A program made the translations under genes and the position numbers. Below, piece by piece: positions 33,281 through 39,591 of a DNA stretch of 39,591 nucleotides. Below the pieces are notes generated by a model. That model ran no database searches. It was not told where the DNA came from and was given only the letters and a program-made list of their open reading frames with translations. Positions within the stretch are counted from its first letter, which is position 1, and each line of letters opens with the position of its first letter. The stretch comes from UBA1765 sp045615885 (GTDB lineage: Bacteria; Fibrobacterota; Fibrobacteria; Fibrobacterales; Fibrobacteraceae): contig JAZLFR010000028.1 of assembly GCA_045615885.1 (NCBI GenBank), positions 1-39,591 on the forward strand, written 5' to 3'.

Positions 33281-33353
33281 AGCCACCCAGCAGACTTGAA
33301 CTGCCGACCTGCTGATTACGAATCAGCTGCTCTACCAGCTGAGCTAGAGTGGC
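33281..33353 (-). tRNA. tRNA-Thr(CGU)
   Basis: The 73-base gene folds fully: acceptor GCCACTC with GGGTGGC (one G-U), D stem GCTC/GAGC, anticodon stem GCTGA/TCAGC with loop TTCGTAA (anticodon CGT), T stem GGCAG/CTGCT with loop TTCAAGT, and discriminator T. The CCA end is not encoded. CGU reads ACG codons for threonine. It is a single gene with its own promoter and terminator, between the XPB-like and rapA genes. Confidence 0.96.
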
Positions 33354-33363
33354 ATTGTGAGGT

Positions 33364-33393
33364 CAAATTTAGAACAATCAATATATTTGTCAA
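33364..33393 (-). promoter_or_regulatory. tRNA-Thr promoter
   Basis: On the minus strand TTGACA (33393-33388), 16 bases, TAAATT (33371-33366), read as TAAATTTG. Transcription should start a few bases before the mature tRNA. Confidence 0.8.
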
Positions 33394-33413
33394 GGGATAA
33401 ATAGTTAAATTTG
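33382..33413 (+). promoter_or_regulatory. TAnnTTTG elements before rapA
   Basis: TATATTTG (33382-33389) and TAAATTTG (33406-33413) lie in the 67-base gap. The first overlaps the tRNA -35 box on the other strand; the second ends 7 bases before the rapA ATG, the same distance as at the GH57 gene. Confidence 0.4.
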
Positions 33414-33420
33414 AGGCTGT

Positions 33421-36372
33421 ATGTATAAAATTGTACCTGGTCAACGTTATTTTAGCGAAGCTGAATTGGAATTGGGCTTGGGTCGTGTCGTTGCTGTTGA
33501 AGGCAAAAACATGACTCTTGAATTCCCGGCCGTAAAAGAACGTAGAATTTATCGCATTGGCGTTGCCGAATTGCAGCGCTACACTCTTGAAGTTGGTGAA
33601 ATCGCAAGGAGCGAACGCGCGATGCTTTCGTTCCCGATAGCAAGCGTCAAGGAAGAAAACGGACTCCTCGTTTACTATGCCCGCGCCGGCAAAAAAATGA
33701 AGGAATCGGAACTTAGCCCAAAGCTCGTTTTACGCCCTTCCAATTATTTCAAGGCTCTCGAAACGAATGAGCTCAGCACGACGGAAGAATTCATGCTGCG
33801 TGAACAGGGGGTTAAAATTTCTTGTGCGTGGCGTTCGTCTGCCGTACGAGGTATGATTGGTCCGCGCGTCGATAGCATTCCGCACCAGTTCTATCTGTGT
33901 TCGCGTGCTTGCTCCAGTTCTGAGCTCCCTCGCCTCATGCTTTCTGATGAAGTCGGTCTTGGTAAAACGATCGAAGCCGGCATGATTTGGCACACGCTTA
34001 AGTCTCGTGGCCGCGTGAACCGTACTTTAATTCTTGTGCCAGAATCCTTGAAGCACCAGTGGATGGTTGAAATGAAGCGTCGTTTCAATCAGGTTTTCAC
34101 TTTGGTTGACACGGCATTTTTAAAGTCGCTCGCCGAAGGCGAAGAAAATTTTTCGTTTGGTGGCGAATCTACCGTTGTGCTGAAGGAAAATCCGTTCCTG
34201 GCTACAAACAATGCTATTTGCACCATTGAATTCCTAATGGAAAACCCTCCGCTTCAAGAAGACCTTCTTAAGGTTACGTGGGATTTGCTCATTGTAGACG
34301 AAGCGCATCACCTGGTTTGCGAAGATGGTTTTGTTAGCAAAGAATATAAGGCTGTCGAGCAGATTATGCCGACTACCAAGGGCGCATTGCTTTTAACCGG
34401 TACTCCGCTCCAGTTGCAGCCGGAATCTCATTTCAACCGTTTGAAGATGCTTGATCCGGTGCGCTTTTACGATTACGAAAAGTTCCTTGCCGAACTTGAA
34501 ACGTATAAAAAAATTGCAGCTGACCTGTCTAAACTTCCGACTGACCCGAATGCAAAACTTGAAATGGACGAATTGAAGGGGCTTCTCCCCAAAAATTCCC
34601 CGATTCATGCTTGGCTCGAAAGCGAAACTGCCGAATCTTTGGAAGCACACGAATGGATTCGCCGCATTGTCGATGCCATGGGCACGGGTTCCGTAGTATT
34701 CCGCAATACTCGCAAGGGTGTTGGCGGCTTCCCGAAGCGCGTACTCAAAGAAGTGCCGCTTGAACCGAACGAAAAGTACCGGGCCCTTGTGGAACATGTG
34801 ACTAAGGAAGACCCGGACCACGCCACGGATTACCAGACGAACGGCTTGCTCAGCTTCCCGAATGCCACGGTCTGGACTCTCGATGAACGTTTGCTGTGGC
34901 TGCGTTCGTTCCTTGCAGAAAATCCAAAAGAAAAAGTTTTGCTCATCACCGAAGATGAACGAGTGCTCAAGGCAATTGCGCTTTACCTGTCTAATCATTT
35001 TGAACAGGGCTTTGCGACTTGCTTCTTTGAAGAAATGTCTATCGAAGAACGAGATCGTGCGTCTGCAGATTTTTCTCGACCAAACGGTGCTACAATTTTG
35101 CTTTCCTCCGAAATCGGTTCCGAGGGCCGCAATTTCCAGTTTGCCCACCGTATTGTGCTTTGGGATTTGCCGCTCGATTCCGCTCTCGTGGAACAGCGCA
35201 TTGGCCGACTTGACCGTATCGGTCAGACTAGCGATGTCGAAATCTATGTGCCTTATGTAAAGGGCTCTGGCCAGGAAGTCATGTTCCGCTGGTACAACGA
35301 TGGCCTTGATGCCTTTGGCCAGCCGCTCATGAATGGTGGTGAATTCTTCATCAAATATACAGAAGAACTTTTGCAGGCTGTCATTGAACCGGCCGAATAT
35401 CTCGATTCCTTTGTGAAGGAATTCTTGCCGAAGTTGAAAAAGGAAGTCAATGAAGTTCGCAAGCTTGCCGAAAAGGGCCGCGATAAGCTTTTGGAATTCA
35501 ACTCCAGAAATCCGGTTGCTGCGAAAAAAATTCTTGACGAAATCGCTGCAATAGATGCAGACAAATCGATGTCTGAATTTGTGTTCAAGGCTCTCAAGAT
35601 GCAAGGCGTTGATGCTGAAAAGGCATCGCTTCCGGAGTCCATTTTGCTCACGCAGGGTGACCAGGTGGAAGACGGCTCGGTCTTGGGAATGCCTTCTACA
35701 AACACTCTTGGCATGACCGAGGAATCATCAACGCAAAAGAGTGTTCTCACGGTAACGCTTTCAAGAAGCCGCGCCATGATGCATGACGGCATTGAATTCC
35801 TTAGCGTGGAACACCCGCTTGCCCAGGGCGCTATCGACTATGCTACATCTGGTATGAAGGGCGGTGTGGCTTGTACCGTCTGGGAAAATTCTGGGCACGC
35901 AAAGTGGATGTTCATGGAATATGCTTTTGTGCTTGAGTTCCCAACTTCCCCGGAATGGGGCCTCGACGATGTGGCTGGGCCGAGCTATTTGCGTGTCGCC
36001 GTGAACGGCTCTGGCGAAAATTTGTCTAGCGTGCTCGAAGAGCTTGATGCAGGCGCTGTTCGCGATTCTTCGATCCCGCAAGGCAACCCGATTATGAAGG
36101 CTAAATTAGCATACTTTGCTGGGGAAGGCTTTGAAATTGCAAAGCGCATTGTCGGCGAACGAGTCGCAGAAATTTCTGGCAAGGTTGCCGAAGCCGTGGA
36201 AGAACGACTTGAGGCTGAATACCGTCGTACAAGGCATCTTTCTAAACTCCGTGGAACCTCCGAAAATTCCGCTGCATTGAATGATGCTAAAAAGCTTATT
36301 CAGGAACGCAAAAAGGCCGTTGCACAAAGCACCGTGCGCCTCGATGCGATCCGCTTGGTAGTGTGTAAGTAG
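33421..36372 (+). CDS. rapA: RapA-like RNA polymerase-associated SNF2 ATPase
   Basis: RapA (HepA) binds RNA polymerase and uses SNF2-type translocation to recycle it. The 983-residue length is close to the 968 of E. coli. The protein has an N-terminal beta region (about 1-105), the SNF2 motifs DEVGLGKTIEAG (176-187), DEAHH (293-297), LLTGTPLQ, and the second-half motifs SSEIGSEGRNFQFA and EQRIGRLDRIGQ, then a long C-terminal part with helices (about 660-720) and the end domain. All ATPase motifs are present. The start has no strong Shine-Dalgarno (AGG only). Confidence 0.92.
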   Translation: MYKIVPGQRYFSEAELELGLGRVVAVEGKNMTLEFPAVKERRIYRIGVAELQRYTLEVGEIARSERAMLSFPIASVKEENGLLVYYARAGKKMKESELSPKLVLRPSNYFKALETNELSTTEEFMLREQGVKISCAWRSSAVRGMIGPRVDSIPHQFYLCSRACSSSELPRLMLSDEVGLGKTIEAGMIWHTLKSRGRVNRTLILVPESLKHQWMVEMKRRFNQVFTLVDTAFLKSLAEGEENFSFGGESTVVLKENPFLATNNAICTIEFLMENPPLQEDLLKVTWDLLIVDEAHHLVCEDGFVSKEYKAVEQIMPTTKGALLLTGTPLQLQPESHFNRLKMLDPVRFYDYEKFLAELETYKKIAADLSKLPTDPNAKLEMDELKGLLPKNSPIHAWLESETAESLEAHEWIRRIVDAMGTGSVVFRNTRKGVGGFPKRVLKEVPLEPNEKYRALVEHVTKEDPDHATDYQTNGLLSFPNATVWTLDERLLWLRSFLAENPKEKVLLITEDERVLKAIALYLSNHFEQGFATCFFEEMSIEERDRASADFSRPNGATILLSSEIGSEGRNFQFAHRIVLWDLPLDSALVEQRIGRLDRIGQTSDVEIYVPYVKGSGQEVMFRWYNDGLDAFGQPLMNGGEFFIKYTEELLQAVIEPAEYLDSFVKEFLPKLKKEVNEVRKLAEKGRDKLLEFNSRNPVAAKKILDEIAAIDADKSMSEFVFKALKMQGVDAEKASLPESILLTQGDQVEDGSVLGMPSTNTLGMTEESSTQKSVLTVTLSRSRAMMHDGIEFLSVEHPLAQGAIDYATSGMKGGVACTVWENSGHAKWMFMEYAFVLEFPTSPEWGLDDVAGPSYLRVAVNGSGENLSSVLEELDAGAVRDSSIPQGNPIMKAKLAYFAGEGFEIAKRIVGERVAEISGKVAEAVEERLEAEYRRTRHLSKLRGTSENSAALNDAKKLIQERKKAVAQSTVRLDAIRLVVCK

Positions 36373-36376
36373 GTTT

Positions 36377-36411
36377 GGCAAAGGCAAGACACAAGTGCAA
36401 GAGGCAAGAGA
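36377..36411. repeat. Degenerate array of CAAGnnn words
   Basis: Five CAAG/CAAA words recur at 6-7 base spacing directly after the rapA stop codon. Register is looser than in the other arrays. Confidence 0.5.
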
Positions 36412-36433
36412 ATGCAAAAATGTTATCTTCACC

Positions 36434-36472
36434 TTGTCTTCACGAGCCGAAGGCGTGGTGATCTAGGACATT
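36434..36472. repeat. Dispersed repeat with CGAGCCGAAGGCGTGG core
   Basis: The 16-base core at 36443-36458 is identical to 39443-39458; both are preceded by TTGTC and two to four variable bases. It is related to the element at 4665. Confidence 0.7.
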
Positions 36473-36533
36473 GAAAATTGCAATTTCTAATTTCTGTCTT
36501 CTGTTCTCTGTTCTCTGTACTCTGGTATCTAAA
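36471..36533. repeat. Heptanucleotide array, nine units, before proB
   Basis: Nine 7-base words in perfect register (for example TTGCAAT, TTCTAAT, TTCTGTC, TTCTGTT, CTCTGTT, CTCTGTA). Positions 2-4 are TCT in seven of nine. The array runs to 2 bases before the proB ATG and leaves no room for a Shine-Dalgarno. Confidence 0.85.
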
Positions 36534-36535
36534 TT

Positions 36536-37675
36536 ATGAGTGAATTACGTTCTAAAATTCTTGGCGAAGCTCGCCGCATTGTTGTAAAGATTGGCTCCCG
36601 CATTCTGGTAGATTCCGAACGCGGGGGAGTTCGCACGCGTTACATTCAAAAGCTCGCAACTTCCGTAGCTACGCTCATGGAAGCTGGCAAGGAAGTCGTG
36701 ATTGTGACTAGCGGTGCCGTTGGCACCGGCATGTCGGAACTTGGCTACAAGGAAAAACCGACCGTACTTGCCGAAAAGCAGGCTTGCGCCGCCGTTGGCC
36801 AAATCGACCTTATGTACGCCTATCGCGAAATGTTCCGCTGGGTGCAACTTTCCGTTGGCCAGATTTTGCTTTCTGCAGATGACTTCCGTGACCGCGCTCG
36901 TTACAAGAATTTGCAGAACACGATCAAGGCGATGCTTGCTCGCAAAATCGTTCCTATCATCAACGAGAACGATTCCCTTGCCGTTGCAGAAATCAAGGTA
37001 GGCGATAACGACAAGCTTTCTTCCGATGTCGCCCTGTTCCTTGATGCAGACTTGCTCTTGATCTTTACCGATGAAGACGGCCTCTTTGACGACAATCCAA
37101 AGAAGAATCCGAACGCTCGCTTGCTCCGCTTTGTTCCTGAAATTACTCCGGCAGTTTTAGCACTTGCAGGTAAACCGGGTGAAGCTGGTTCCGCCGTAAG
37201 TACAGGCGGCATGCGTTCTAAGCTTGAAGCCATCCGAGCCGTTGTGAACAGTGGTGCAAACGCGTTCCTTGCAAGTGGCATGAAGGTGCTCCCGCACGAA
37301 GTCATTTTGGAAAATGCGGTCGGCACATTGTTCGCTGGTAAAAAGCAGAAGATGAACAGCCGTAACCGTTGGCTTTCCTTCATCAGTACCCCGCGCGGAA
37401 GCGTCGTCGTGGATGCAGGTGGCGTGAAGGCGCTTCGTGAACACCATTCCAGCTTGCTCCCAGTTGGCATTATTAAAGTTCAGAAGAATTTTGACGCTGG
37501 TGATCTTATTGAAGTGCTCGATGAAAACGGCGAAAAGGTTGCCCGCGGCATTACCGACTACAGCAGTGAAAACCTTAAGCTCGTGATTCGACACAAGACT
37601 GCCGAGGTTCACCAGGTCCTTGGCAACAAGGTCCCAGACGAAGTCATTCATAAGAATAATCTGGTGGTGTTCTAG
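36536..37675 (+). CDS. proB: Glutamate 5-kinase
   Basis: ProB phosphorylates glutamate in the first step of proline synthesis and is normally feedback-inhibited by proline. The 379-residue protein has the amino-acid-kinase domain (VVKIGSRIL 16-24, VTSGAVGTG 57-65, NENDSLA 143-149, GTGGM-type loop VSTGGMRSKL 221-230) and a C-terminal PUA domain (about 284-370), as in E. coli. proA is not adjacent. Upstream sequence up to the ATG is entirely a heptamer array; the last word gives TAAATT right before the start, so the mRNA may be leaderless or use a non-SD start. Confidence 0.94.
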   Translation: MSELRSKILGEARRIVVKIGSRILVDSERGGVRTRYIQKLATSVATLMEAGKEVVIVTSGAVGTGMSELGYKEKPTVLAEKQACAAVGQIDLMYAYREMFRWVQLSVGQILLSADDFRDRARYKNLQNTIKAMLARKIVPIINENDSLAVAEIKVGDNDKLSSDVALFLDADLLLIFTDEDGLFDDNPKKNPNARLLRFVPEITPAVLALAGKPGEAGSAVSTGGMRSKLEAIRAVVNSGANAFLASGMKVLPHEVILENAVGTLFAGKKQKMNSRNRWLSFISTPRGSVVVDAGGVKALREHHSSLLPVGIIKVQKNFDAGDLIEVLDENGEKVARGITDYSSENLKLVIRHKTAEVHQVLGNKVPDEVIHKNNLVVF

Positions 37676-37699
37676 TAAACAGGAGTCAGTGACAGAAAT

Positions 37700-37745
37700 C
37701 AGGTCGCACCTTCGGTGCTTGAGGCGTGAGGTCGTTCGCTGCGCT
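37700..37745. repeat. GC-rich palindromic words after proB
   Basis: GCACC-TTC-GGTGC (37706-37718) forms a small hairpin, and CGTTCGCTGCGCTCACTT follows; its CGCTCACTT words recur on either strand at 11878, 18653 and 39485. It sits inside the 348-base gap between proB and rseP, which otherwise holds only the arrays below. Confidence 0.5.
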
Positions 37746-37763
37746 CACTTTGAGGTAATTAAG

Positions 37764-37812
37764 ATGCAAGAGCCAGACGCAAGAAATCATAGAGATTAGA
37801 GGTTAGAGAAAA
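37764..37812. repeat. Heptanucleotide array, seven units
   Basis: Seven words in register, shifting from CAAG-type (ATGCAAG, CGCAAGA) to TTAGAG-type (GAGATTA, GAGGTTA). Confidence 0.7.
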
Positions 37813-37828
37813 GTCAACTTTACACACC

Positions 37829-37863
37829 CTATTTTCTAGTCTCTAGTTTCTAGCTTCTAAAGC
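37829..37863. repeat. Heptanucleotide array, CTAnnnn words
   Basis: Five words in register: CTATTTT, CTAGTCT, CTAGTTT, CTAGCTT, CTAAAGC. Confidence 0.8.
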
Positions 37864-37940
37864 ACTGGAACTCAACATTCACTATACCCTACCCCCTAGA
37901 CCCAGTCCCCTATCCTCTAAAACAATGGAATTTAACAATC
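37862..37940. repeat. Imperfect direct repeat framing an array
   Basis: A 19-base sequence at 37862-37880 (GCACTGGAACTCAACATTC) recurs at 37922-37940 with 14 of 19 matches. Between them lies a five-word array at 37884-37918 (ATACCCT, ACCCCCT, AGACCCA, GTCCCCT, ATCCTCT). Confidence 0.65.
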
Positions 37941-37941
37941 C

Positions 37942-38020
37942 TCTTTCGTCTTTCGTCTACCAGCGAAGCGGTCTTTCGTCTAACCCCTAACCCCTAGATC
38001 CTAAATCCTAGCCCCTAAAA
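37942..38020. repeat. Heptanucleotide array, ten units, before rseP
   Basis: Ten 7-base words: TCTTTCG twice, TCTACCA, then a 9-base interruption (GCGAAGCGG), TCTTTCG, TCTAACC, and five CCTAnnn words. Each side of the interruption keeps exact register. The array ends 3 bases before the rseP ATG. Confidence 0.85.
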
Positions 38021-38023
38021 AAT

Positions 38024-39412
38024 ATGCCCGATTTCTTGATAAACATTTTTATGATTGTGCTTGGGCTCATTGGCCTTAGCTTCTTGGTGTTCATTCATGA
38101 ATTTGGTCACTTTATTGTGGCCAAGTGGAATGGAGTGCGTGTCAAGGCGTTTTCAATCGGCTTTGGTCCAAAGATTTTGAAGTTTACAAAGGGCGAAACG
38201 ACCTACTGCATTTCGGCAATTCCGTTTGGCGGCTATGTTGCCATGGCGGGGGAGAACCCTGAAGGAGAAAAAGAAGGCGAGCAGACGGATGACCTTGATG
38301 AACGTGGTTTTGCAAATAAATCAGTTTGGGCTCGCATGGCAATCGCTTTTGCCGGCCCGTTCGTGAATATTGTCTTTGCATTCTTTTTGCTCATGGGCCT
38401 TTACATGTGGGGCGTCGAGGAACCGATTTCTGATGACCTCATTGTTGGTTTTACAGTGCCTGGCGAACCTGCCGCCATTGCAGGCGTTTTGCCTGGGGAC
38501 ACGATTGTTGCCGTTGATGGGGTTCCGACAAAAGGCTGGGACGATTTCCGCGAGCGCATCGGCGTGAGTCTTGGCGCAAATGTCAAGTTCACCATTCATC
38601 GAGAAACCGGTTCTGTTGAATTGAATGTAGTTCCGCAGGAACTTGTAATACCTGCTCAGAATTCCAACAGCAGCCCGACCCCGATGGGCATTGGCGATGT
38701 CGGTGTATACCCGCGCCACCGCGTTATCATTCGCGAAGACCCGATACCGGGTTCCAATGCGCTTGCTGCCGGCATGGCAATGGGCGACACAATCCTTGAA
38801 ATCAATGGCCATAAGATTTCTCGTTATGACGAAGTTTCAAAAATTGTAAATGCTTCTGCTGGTGACACGGTGCATTTCAAGTTGCTTCGTGGTGCAGACA
38901 CGCTCTCAAAAACGATGACAGCCAAGTGGAATGAAGAATACAAGCGCTACATGGTTGGCATTCAGCTTGGCTATGTGATGTTCAGCGAAACGCACATTGT
39001 GAGCTACGGCTTTGTTGATGCGGTGCAAAAGTCCATTGCCACGAACTGGAAAATGACTACGAGCATCTTCCGTTATTTCAATCGCCTGTTCAAGGGCCAA
39101 GTCAAGGTCGATGCCTTTAGCGGCCCTGTAACGATTGTCGCCGCCATGGGCAATGTTTGGATTTCCGGCTTTGAAAAGTTCCTGATGTTCCTTGCGCTCA
39201 TTAGCATAAACCTTGGCGTGATGAACCTGTTGCCGCTCGCCGTGACTGACGGCGGCCTGATCATGTTCCTTTTCATCGAAAAGTTCCGTGGCAAGCCGTT
39301 ATCTCAAAAGCACCAGGCGATTATCCAGCGCATAGCCATGGCGTTCTTCTTGAGCTTCTTTATATTCGTTACATTCCTTGATTTGAGTAAGATTGGATTG
39401 TTCTTGCGTTGA
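38024..39412 (+). CDS. rseP: RseP-type site-2 membrane protease
   Basis: RseP is an inner-membrane zinc protease that cuts anti-sigma factors and leftover signal peptides. The 462-residue protein has HEFGH (25-29) in the first membrane segment, GFGPKI and the FGGYV loop (about 46-72), a second segment (105-128), two PDZ domains (about 140-205 and 235-305) and a last pair of segments with NLGVMNLLPLAVTDGG (396-411). The usual NLLPxPxLDGG motif is changed: proline after LLPL is missing and Leu before Asp409 is Thr, while the metal ligand Asp409 remains. There is no Shine-Dalgarno; a heptamer array ends 3 bases upstream. The usual partners (dxr, cdsA) are not in view upstream. Confidence 0.93.
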   Translation: MPDFLINIFMIVLGLIGLSFLVFIHEFGHFIVAKWNGVRVKAFSIGFGPKILKFTKGETTYCISAIPFGGYVAMAGENPEGEKEGEQTDDLDERGFANKSVWARMAIAFAGPFVNIVFAFFLLMGLYMWGVEEPISDDLIVGFTVPGEPAAIAGVLPGDTIVAVDGVPTKGWDDFRERIGVSLGANVKFTIHRETGSVELNVVPQELVIPAQNSNSSPTPMGIGDVGVYPRHRVIIREDPIPGSNALAAGMAMGDTILEINGHKISRYDEVSKIVNASAGDTVHFKLLRGADTLSKTMTAKWNEEYKRYMVGIQLGYVMFSETHIVSYGFVDAVQKSIATNWKMTTSIFRYFNRLFKGQVKVDAFSGPVTIVAAMGNVWISGFEKFLMFLALISINLGVMNLLPLAVTDGGLIMFLFIEKFRGKPLSQKHQAIIQRIAMAFFLSFFIFVTFLDLSKIGLFLR

Positions 39413-39433
39413 TTTTGCGACTTGTAATGACAG

Positions 39434-39460
39434 TTGTCATTGCGAGCCGAAGGCGTGGCA
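39434..39460. repeat. Dispersed repeat, second exact copy of the GCGTGG core
   Basis: TTGTCATTGCGAGCC followed by the same 16-base core (39443-39458) as at 36443. It is preceded by a small palindrome (AATGACA-GT-TGTCATT, about 39427-39442). Confidence 0.7.
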
Positions 39461-39580
39461 TTAACTAAACGTGAGTGTGCTCGAAGTGAGCAAAGCGTAT
39501 GCTTGCATAAACATTTTGCGAACGAGCTACTTCTATGCCGAAGGCATGCATGCGCAAGCATACAATGTTAGTTTAGTTAA
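39461..39580. repeat. Long imperfect inverted repeat after rseP
   Basis: TTAACTAAAC (39461-39470) is complementary to GTTTAGTTAA (39571-39580), and inside it GTATGCTTGC (39497-39506) to GCAAGCATAC (39554-39563), both perfect 10-base arms. Smaller palindromes (ATGCC-GAA-GGCAT, 39535-39547) lie in the centre. It carries no gene and may be a folded 3' region or a small MITE-like element; the window ends just after it. Confidence 0.6.
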
Positions 39581-39591
39581 CGCGCTTTTGG

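Noticed and set aside
34393..35604. 403-codon minus-strand open frame opposite rapA
   Set aside because: Shadow of rapA.
37764..38020. Repeat-rich gap considered as a CRISPR array
   Set aside because: Units are 7 bases with no constant repeat and unique spacer alternation, and there are no cas genes.

Overview
The window looks like chromosomal sequence from a member of the Fibrobacterota, most likely Fibrobacter. The clearest pointer is the gene at 11199-11819, which carries the FISUMP domain (Fibrobacter succinogenes major paralogous domain). Serine-rich lipoprotein linkers, moderate GC content, many secreted proteins of unknown family and several TAnnTTTG-type promoter elements (as in the related Bacteroidota) fit this. 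The placement is inferred from protein features only. No prophage, insertion sequence, CRISPR array or rRNA operon is visible.

Layout. 1-3316: a Rpn-type PD-(D/E)XK nuclease with an in-frame octad repeat, then a divergently oriented hipB-hipA toxin-antitoxin pair. 3317-12667 is mostly housekeeping on the plus strand: a lipoprotein, endonuclease IV, PriA, ornithine carbamoyltransferase, a GH57/DUF3536 glycoside hydrolase, hypoxanthine phosphoribosyltransferase, a zinc-ribbon/FISUMP protein and an HExxH membrane protein. 12664-16303: a tight five-gene minus-strand operon (TusA-like protein, possible SGNH-like protein, Cys4 protein, GRP-type sugar permease, FolC). 16467-21577: a processive family 2 glycosyltransferase, GtrA, HemW and phosphoglycerate mutase. 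21751-30322: a cell-envelope region with mostly unrecognised proteins, including a triplicated-domain lipoprotein and its partner, a small beta-barrel-like protein, a LolA-like protein, a secreted protein with a FlgD-Ig-like end and a PorV/UPF0164-like outer-membrane protein. 30319-39412: RecF, an XPB-type helicase, tRNA-Thr(CGU), RapA, ProB and RseP.

The most unusual signal is between the genes. At least a dozen intergenic stretches are arrays of degenerate 7-base words that keep exact register for 4 to 11 units. The words differ from array to array (CTAAATC-like, TTCTGTT-like, GACGAGA-like, CTAGTTT-like, CAATTAA-like). Many arrays end within a few bases of a start codon that has no Shine-Dalgarno sequence, and one appears to encode the N-terminus of a secreted protein. 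The closest analogue I know is the heptameric STRR repeats of heterocystous cyanobacteria. A second dispersed family (core CGAGCCGAAGGCGTGG and CGAAGTGAGC words) lies beside them.

How the genes work together. DNA maintenance is strongly represented (Nfo, PriA, RecF, XPB-type helicase, RapA). Envelope biogenesis (LolA-like, RseP, lipoproteins, barrel proteins) is the second theme. The remaining genes are amino-acid, purine, folate, glycolytic and polysaccharide metabolism in small independent units.
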